Origin: Zongyangia gallinarum
GTDB taxonomy: Bacteria > Bacillota > Clostridia > Oscillospirales > Ruminococcaceae
Reading direction: 5' to 3'
DNA: 9,559 bases
Assembly: GCA_904419315.1 (NCBI GenBank)
Contig: CAJFQY010000047.1
Coordinates: forward strand, 1-9,559
A model generated the notes under the pieces. That model was not told the origin of the DNA, searched no databases, and was given only the letters and a program-made list of their open reading frames with translations. Both the position numbers and the translations under genes were made by a program. Shown one piece after another: positions 6,533 through 9,559 of the stretch (positions within the stretch are counted from its first letter, which is position 1; each line of letters opens with the position of its first letter).

Positions 6533-7396
6533 ATTCATGAATACTTTCATTGCTTCCATGGCATTTTCTTGCATATATTTAAGACCAAGATTGGAAATGA
6601 TCTGGAAGCCGACCAAATCATCTGCATTTTTAATATAGTCAGCAATATGAGGAGACGGTGCTGTTGCCATATAAGTATAATAATTGATCTTTCTAATTCC
6701 GTTACTAATAGCCGATTGGAAGCCTTCGGGGCTAACGCCGGAGCCACCATGCATGACAAGACCAACATTCTCAGGAATAACCTCTTGGACCTTTGCAACA
6801 ACATTGGTGTCCAACTTCGGTTTTGTCCGATAAAAGCCATGAACCGTGCCAAAAGAAATCGCCAAAGCGTCACACTGTGTCTCCTCACAGAAGCGGGCAG
6901 CTTCAGAAGGATCAGTATATAGATCTTCCGGTTTGTAATCTACAACATTACCATCAGCATCTAAAGTACCAGCTTCTTTATTGGGCATCTTACCCAACTC
7001 TGCTTCGACTGTCATCCCCATCTTATGAGCAAAGGTGACAAATTCTTTTACATTGGCAATATTCTCCTCATAAGGCATTACAGAGCAATCATACATTACT
7101 GAGGGGAACCCAACACGAACAGCTCTCCACAACATAGAGGGCGAAACACCATGATCCAGATGACAGCAAACCGGGACCTTCGCTTTGCGAGCATAATCGA
7201 GCATTACAGGACCAATATCTTCAATTTTTGTAAACCACTCATGTCCTTCTGCATGATCCAAAATAACGGGACAATTCATTTCTTCCGCTGCCGCTATAAC
7301 AGCACGAACGGCCTCAAATGTCGGTGTATTAAAAGCGCCAACGGCATAATTTCCCTTTTTGGCATCTTTAAAGAGCTCAGCCAAATTTACTAACAT
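6527..7396 (-). CDS. class II (zinc) ketose-bisphosphate aldolase, copy 1
   Basis: A 289-residue F_bP_aldolase (TBP/FBP aldolase) family protein, close to the usual 280-290 for GatY-type enzymes. It has the catalytic/zinc pair Asp81-His82 in CHLDHG, zinc ligands His186 (GTVHG) and His216 (VMHGGSG), the VEAELG motif at 130-135 with Glu133, and an oligomeric TIM-barrel layout. Expected reaction: reversible cleavage of a ketose phosphate to DHAP plus an aldehyde. Two usual substrate contacts differ: the Ser/Thr after PVI is Ala49 (HAEG), and the NxD/NxA position reads KINYYT (236-241). ATG 7396 follows AAGGAG (7405-7410). It is 90 bases downstream of its paralogue and ends within the terminator. 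The substrate is unknown; routine glycolytic FBP aldolase is less likely given the duplication and motif changes. Confidence 0.93.
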   Translation of the reverse strand: MLVNLAELFKDAKKGNYAVGAFNTPTFEAVRAVIAAAEEMNCPVILDHAEGHEWFTKIEDIGPVMLDYARKAKVPVCCHLDHGVSPSMLWRAVRVGFPSVMYDCSVMPYEENIANVKEFVTFAHKMGMTVEAELGKMPNKEAGTLDADGNVVDYKPEDLYTDPSEAARFCEETQCDALAISFGTVHGFYRTKPKLDTNVVAKVQEVIPENVGLVMHGGSGVSPEGFQSAISNGIRKINYYTYMATAPSPHIADYIKNADDLVGFQIISNLGLKYMQENAMEAMKVFMNR

Positions 7397-7486
7397 TTCT
7401 ATCTCTCCTTGTCATAAGTATTCAGATCCAGTATCGTCCATTTGTATTTAATCTGTTGAGAACGATTCCCAAGTTGAGAAATCCAA

Positions 7487-8368
7487 TTAGTCTTTGTTTA
7501 AGAAAACCTTAATTGCTGCCATGCATTTCTCTTTCATAATTTCATAACCCATCTGGGCAATGTTCTCAAAATAGATAGGATCTTTGCTGCCTTCAATCGT
7601 TTTTAGAATTTCAGGGGCAGGCGCTGTAGTCATTGCAGTGTAATAATTGATCTTTCTTACACCATGATTAATAGCATCTCTAACCTGTGCAGCATCAACA
7701 CCAGAACCACCATGCATGACAAGGGAGGTATGGGGAGTTTTCTCTTTAATCGCTTTAAGTCTCTCGATATCCAGGTTGGGCTTTGCTACATACTTTCCGT
7801 GAACAGTTCCAAAGGAAACGGTCAGTGCATCAACACCAGTCCTTTCGCAGAATTCTCCCGCTTCATTAGGTCTAGTGAAGAACTCACTTAACGGGATGTC
7901 GTCTGTTCTCGCAGTATTCCAACCAATGGTCATACCTTTACCGGGCATATTGGCTGGCATTTCATTGATCATAGCTTCAACTGAAACACCGATGCTATGC
8001 GCAATCTTTACAAATTTCGAAGTCTTTTCAACGTTAGTTTCAAAATCATAAGCAGACATATCATACATAATCGAAGTAAAGCCAGCCCTAATGGCACGAA
8101 GTACAAAATCATCTGTCAGGCCGTGATCGATATGTACAGCTACAGGAACGGTCGCTTTTTTGGCATACTCAATCATCAATGGGCCAATAACGTCAATATC
8201 AACTACTCCCTGATCTCCCTCTGCATGGTTAATCATAACCGGAGAATTCATTTCTTGCGCAGCATCAATAACTGCTTTTAAGGTTTCCAGGGTCGGAGTA
8301 TTGAAGCCACCGACAGCATAGTTGCCTTTTTCGGCGTCTTTCAATATGTCTGCAAAATTCACTAACAT
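7487..8368 (-). CDS. class II (zinc) ketose-bisphosphate aldolase, copy 2 (diverged)
   Basis: A paralogue of the downstream aldolase. I choose ATG 8368 (293 residues) over ATG 8374 (295): AAGGAG at 8377-8382 is 8 bases from 8368, exactly as in copy 1, but only 2 bases from 8374, and residue numbering then matches copy 1. Conserved: Asp81-His82 in HIDHG, His190 (GTVHG), His219 (VMHGGSG), Ala49 in HAEG, KINYYT at 239-244. The VEAELG motif reads VEAMIN, so the Glu equivalent to E. coli FbaA Glu174 is Met133, and the following loop (residues about 136-160) differs from copy 1. Cleavage to DHAP plus aldehyde is expected, perhaps with another acceptor than copy 1, or the two form a hetero-oligomer; both ideas are inference. 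First gene after the promoter at 8449-8477. Confidence 0.92.
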   Translation of the reverse strand: MLVNFADILKDAEKGNYAVGGFNTPTLETLKAVIDAAQEMNSPVMINHAEGDQGVVDIDVIGPLMIEYAKKATVPVAVHIDHGLTDDFVLRAIRAGFTSIMYDMSAYDFETNVEKTSKFVKIAHSIGVSVEAMINEMPANMPGKGMTIGWNTARTDDIPLSEFFTRPNEAGEFCERTGVDALTVSFGTVHGKYVAKPNLDIERLKAIKEKTPHTSLVMHGGSGVDAAQVRDAINHGVRKINYYTAMTTAPAPEILKTIEGSKDPIYFENIAQMGYEIMKEKCMAAIKVFLNKD

Positions 8369-8376
8369 TTTCATTA

Positions 8377-8382
8377 CTCCTT
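8377..8382 (-). promoter_or_regulatory. ribosome binding site deciding the aldolase copy 2 start
   Basis: AAGGAG on the minus strand. The distance to ATG 8368 is 8 bases, identical to the paralogue at 7396; the distance to the upstream ATG 8374 is 2 bases, too short for efficient initiation. Confidence 0.75.
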
Positions 8383-8448
8383 ATCTTTAGATTTTTTGCC
8401 AGTCCTATCGGCACAAATCATTTCACATCGCCAACAAAGACTAAGTTC

Positions 8449-8477
8449 ATTATACTTTTTTCACTTAATAAGTGCAA
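8449..8477 (-). promoter_or_regulatory. sigma-A promoter upstream of the aldolase pair
   Basis: Minus-strand -35 TTGCAC (8472-8477), 17-base spacer, -10 TATAAT (8449-8454). Predicted start is near 8442, giving a leader of about 74 bases. No clear terminator follows the upstream kinase, so the aldolases may be read both from this promoter and by readthrough from the kinase. Confidence 0.75.
8462..8474. promoter_or_regulatory. palindrome overlapping the aldolase promoter (candidate operator)
   Basis: CACTTA and TAAGTG arms around one central base, a perfect 13-base palindrome that extends to 9-base arms with one mismatch. It covers the end of the -35 and most of the spacer, a classic repressor position. 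The regulator is not in the window. Confidence 0.5.
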
Positions 8478-8559
8478 TATTATTTTATAAAGTTTTGATA
8501 TAATTTATATACAAACATCTTAATTCAAACTTTAGCAATTTAAACAAGCATGTCTGTAC

Positions 8560-9559
8560 TTATTTCATTATTTTCAAATAACTGCTGTACATTTTTTTAT
8601 ATTTTTCATAATATTGATCATAGATTTTTGACTTTTCAGGATTCGGCACATAAGTCTTACCTAAACGGATAAGATGGTCTGCAGCTTCCTGCAAATCTTT
8701 ATATTTTCCCAATGCCACACCGGTCAACATGATGCAGCCGATAGTTCCAGCCTCCGCATTTTTTAGCGCAGTAAAGGATTTTCCTGTCACATCCGCTTTG
8801 ATCTGTAACCATACAGGACTTTTGGCTCCGCCGCCTCCTGCCCTAAATTCATCGATACGAATTCCTTCTCCCTCCAAAAGATCATAGAAGGTACGCATTT
8901 CGTAGGCCAGTCCTTCCATCAATCCTTTATAGATATCAATCGGCTTTGTTTCCAATGAGACATTGAGCATAGCAGCTCTTGCATGGGGATTGTGATCCGG
9001 CGTTCCTGTTCCCGCAAAATGCGGGGTAATAAGAAGTCCACTGGGAGCATCTTTTACCTGCTTGTCCAACTCGTAATAAATATCCTTTCCTTCCTTCTTT
9101 GCCAGTTCATATTCATACCGTGCAATCGTATCCCGGAACCATTGGAGTAGCACACCGCCAGTTGCCGTTTGTGTATAGGAATAATAGGCCCCCTTGACAG
9201 CATGAGGTACAGTGGGGATGGTGTTTTTTAGCAAAAATTCATCTGGCTGGAATTTCTCTACAAACATGGTGGAAACATGAATAGTTCCCGTAACATCACA
9301 ACAAATTCCTGGACGGAGCACACCTGACCCTACAGCGCAACAAGCCTGATCATGACCACCTGTGCACACCCTAGTGTCCAGAGGGAGCCCCAACTCATTA
9401 GCAAGCTCTTCCTTCACCGGTCCGACAATTGTTCCAGAGGGCACTGGAGTGGAAAACTTTGCTGGATCAATTCCAGCGGCGTCGCAGATCTCTCTGGACC
9501 AAGTTAGCGTACGAATATCAAGTGCCATGGTACGCGCAGCCAAAGAATAACTGATCATC
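8560..9559 (-). CDS. FGGY-family carbohydrate kinase (xylulokinase-like), N-terminus outside the window
   Basis: 333 codons are open to the window edge, plus one base. The first visible Met (9558) is internal: the SYSLAARTMALDIRTLTWS stretch right after it is the typical middle of FGGY kinases, so about 160-180 N-terminal residues with the phosphate loop are missing. Landmarks counted from that Met: GGHDQACCAVGSG at 68-80 with catalytic-base Asp70, the ATP-phosphate motif DVTGTIHVST at 88-97, HFAGTGTPDHNPHARAA, and the adenosine-site AGGGGAKSPVW near 242-252. Family members phosphorylate ketoses, aldoses or polyols such as xylulose, fuculose, erythritol or autoinducer-2. Its place before two class II aldolases suggests it makes the sugar phosphate that they cleave. 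The product name is open; the FGGY fold assignment is firm. It ends in TAA, 191 bases before the first aldolase. Confidence 0.9.
   Translation of the reverse strand, partial: MISYSLAARTMALDIRTLTWSREICDAAGIDPAKFSTPVPSGTIVGPVKEELANELGLPLDTRVCTGGHDQACCAVGSGVLRPGICCDVTGTIHVSTMFVEKFQPDEFLLKNTIPTVPHAVKGAYYSYTQTATGGVLLQWFRDTIARYEYELAKKEGKDIYYELDKQVKDAPSGLLITPHFAGTGTPDHNPHARAAMLNVSLETKPIDIYKGLMEGLAYEMRTFYDLLEGEGIRIDEFRAGGGGAKSPVWLQIKADVTGKSFTALKNAEAGTIGCIMLTGVALGKYKDLQEAADHLIRLGKTYVPNPEKSKIYDQYYEKYKKMYSSYLKIMK

Noticed and set aside
6365..6922. 185-codon plus-strand open frame
   Set aside because: It runs through the terminator palindrome and then antisense across the C-terminal end of aldolase copy 1; no ribosome site, no recognisable domain.
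7455..7480. GTTGAGAA repeated at 7455-7462 and 7473-7480 between the aldolase genes
   Set aside because: Only two short copies, no palindrome or good promoter beside them; may be chance.
8489..8533. AAAGTTTTGA and TCAAACTTT arms after the kinase gene as a terminator
   Set aside because: One arm has a bulge, the loop is about 26 bases and AT-rich, there is no GC stem and no T-run beside it; too weak to call.

Overview
The window reads as an anaerobic, moderately low-GC Firmicute, most likely a member of the Clostridia. Shine-Dalgarno sequences are strong (AAGGAG, AGGAGG), the intergenic DNA is AT-rich with near-consensus sigma-A promoters, and glycerol phosphate oxidation appears to use soluble flavoproteins with iron-sulfur-type cysteine clusters rather than a membrane GlpD. 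This assignment is inference; there is no rRNA or other phylogenetic marker here. Every supported gene is on the minus strand, so transcription runs from high to low coordinates. I found no convincing plus-strand gene, tRNA, rRNA, CRISPR array or mobile element.

Right part (about 6527-9559): the C-terminal two thirds of an FGGY sugar kinase cut by the window edge (8560-9559), then a 191-base intergenic region with a near-consensus promoter whose -35 overlaps a CACTTA/TAAGTG palindrome, then two tandem paralogous class II (zinc) aldolases (8368-7487 and 7396-6527). A perfect inverted repeat with 30-base arms (6472-6532) ends this unit as an intrinsic terminator and contains the stop codon of the last aldolase. 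A plausible role is ketose or polyol phosphorylation followed by cleavage to DHAP and an aldehyde.

Left part (1-6330): a TTGACA-N17-TATTAT promoter (6302-6330) followed by a long AT-rich leader with three ATAAAAC(C/A)A repeats 21 and 42 bases apart. It drives a tight five-gene operon: GlpK-like glycerol kinase (6192-4699), GlpA-like FAD dehydrogenase with an N-terminal BON-like domain and a C-terminal BFD-like cysteine cluster (TTG start, 4684-2990), an NAD(P)/FAD oxidoreductase (2993-1731), a DUF1667 four-cysteine protein (1734-1366), and an alkyl-DHAP-synthase/glycolate-oxidase-like FAD enzyme that runs off the left edge (1353-1). Two junctions are 4-base ATGA overlaps. The expected chemistry is glycerol to glycerol 3-phosphate to DHAP, with electrons passed through flavin and Fe-S partners. 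The last enzyme's substrate is unknown.

The most striking point is that the glycerol kinase frame is interrupted by an amber TAG at codon 23. It lies just after the phosphate-binding loop and 22 codons downstream of an excellent ribosome binding site, while the remaining 474 codons are intact. Other points of interest are substrate-site changes in the kinase and in both aldolases, the BON fusion, and the regulatory repeats.
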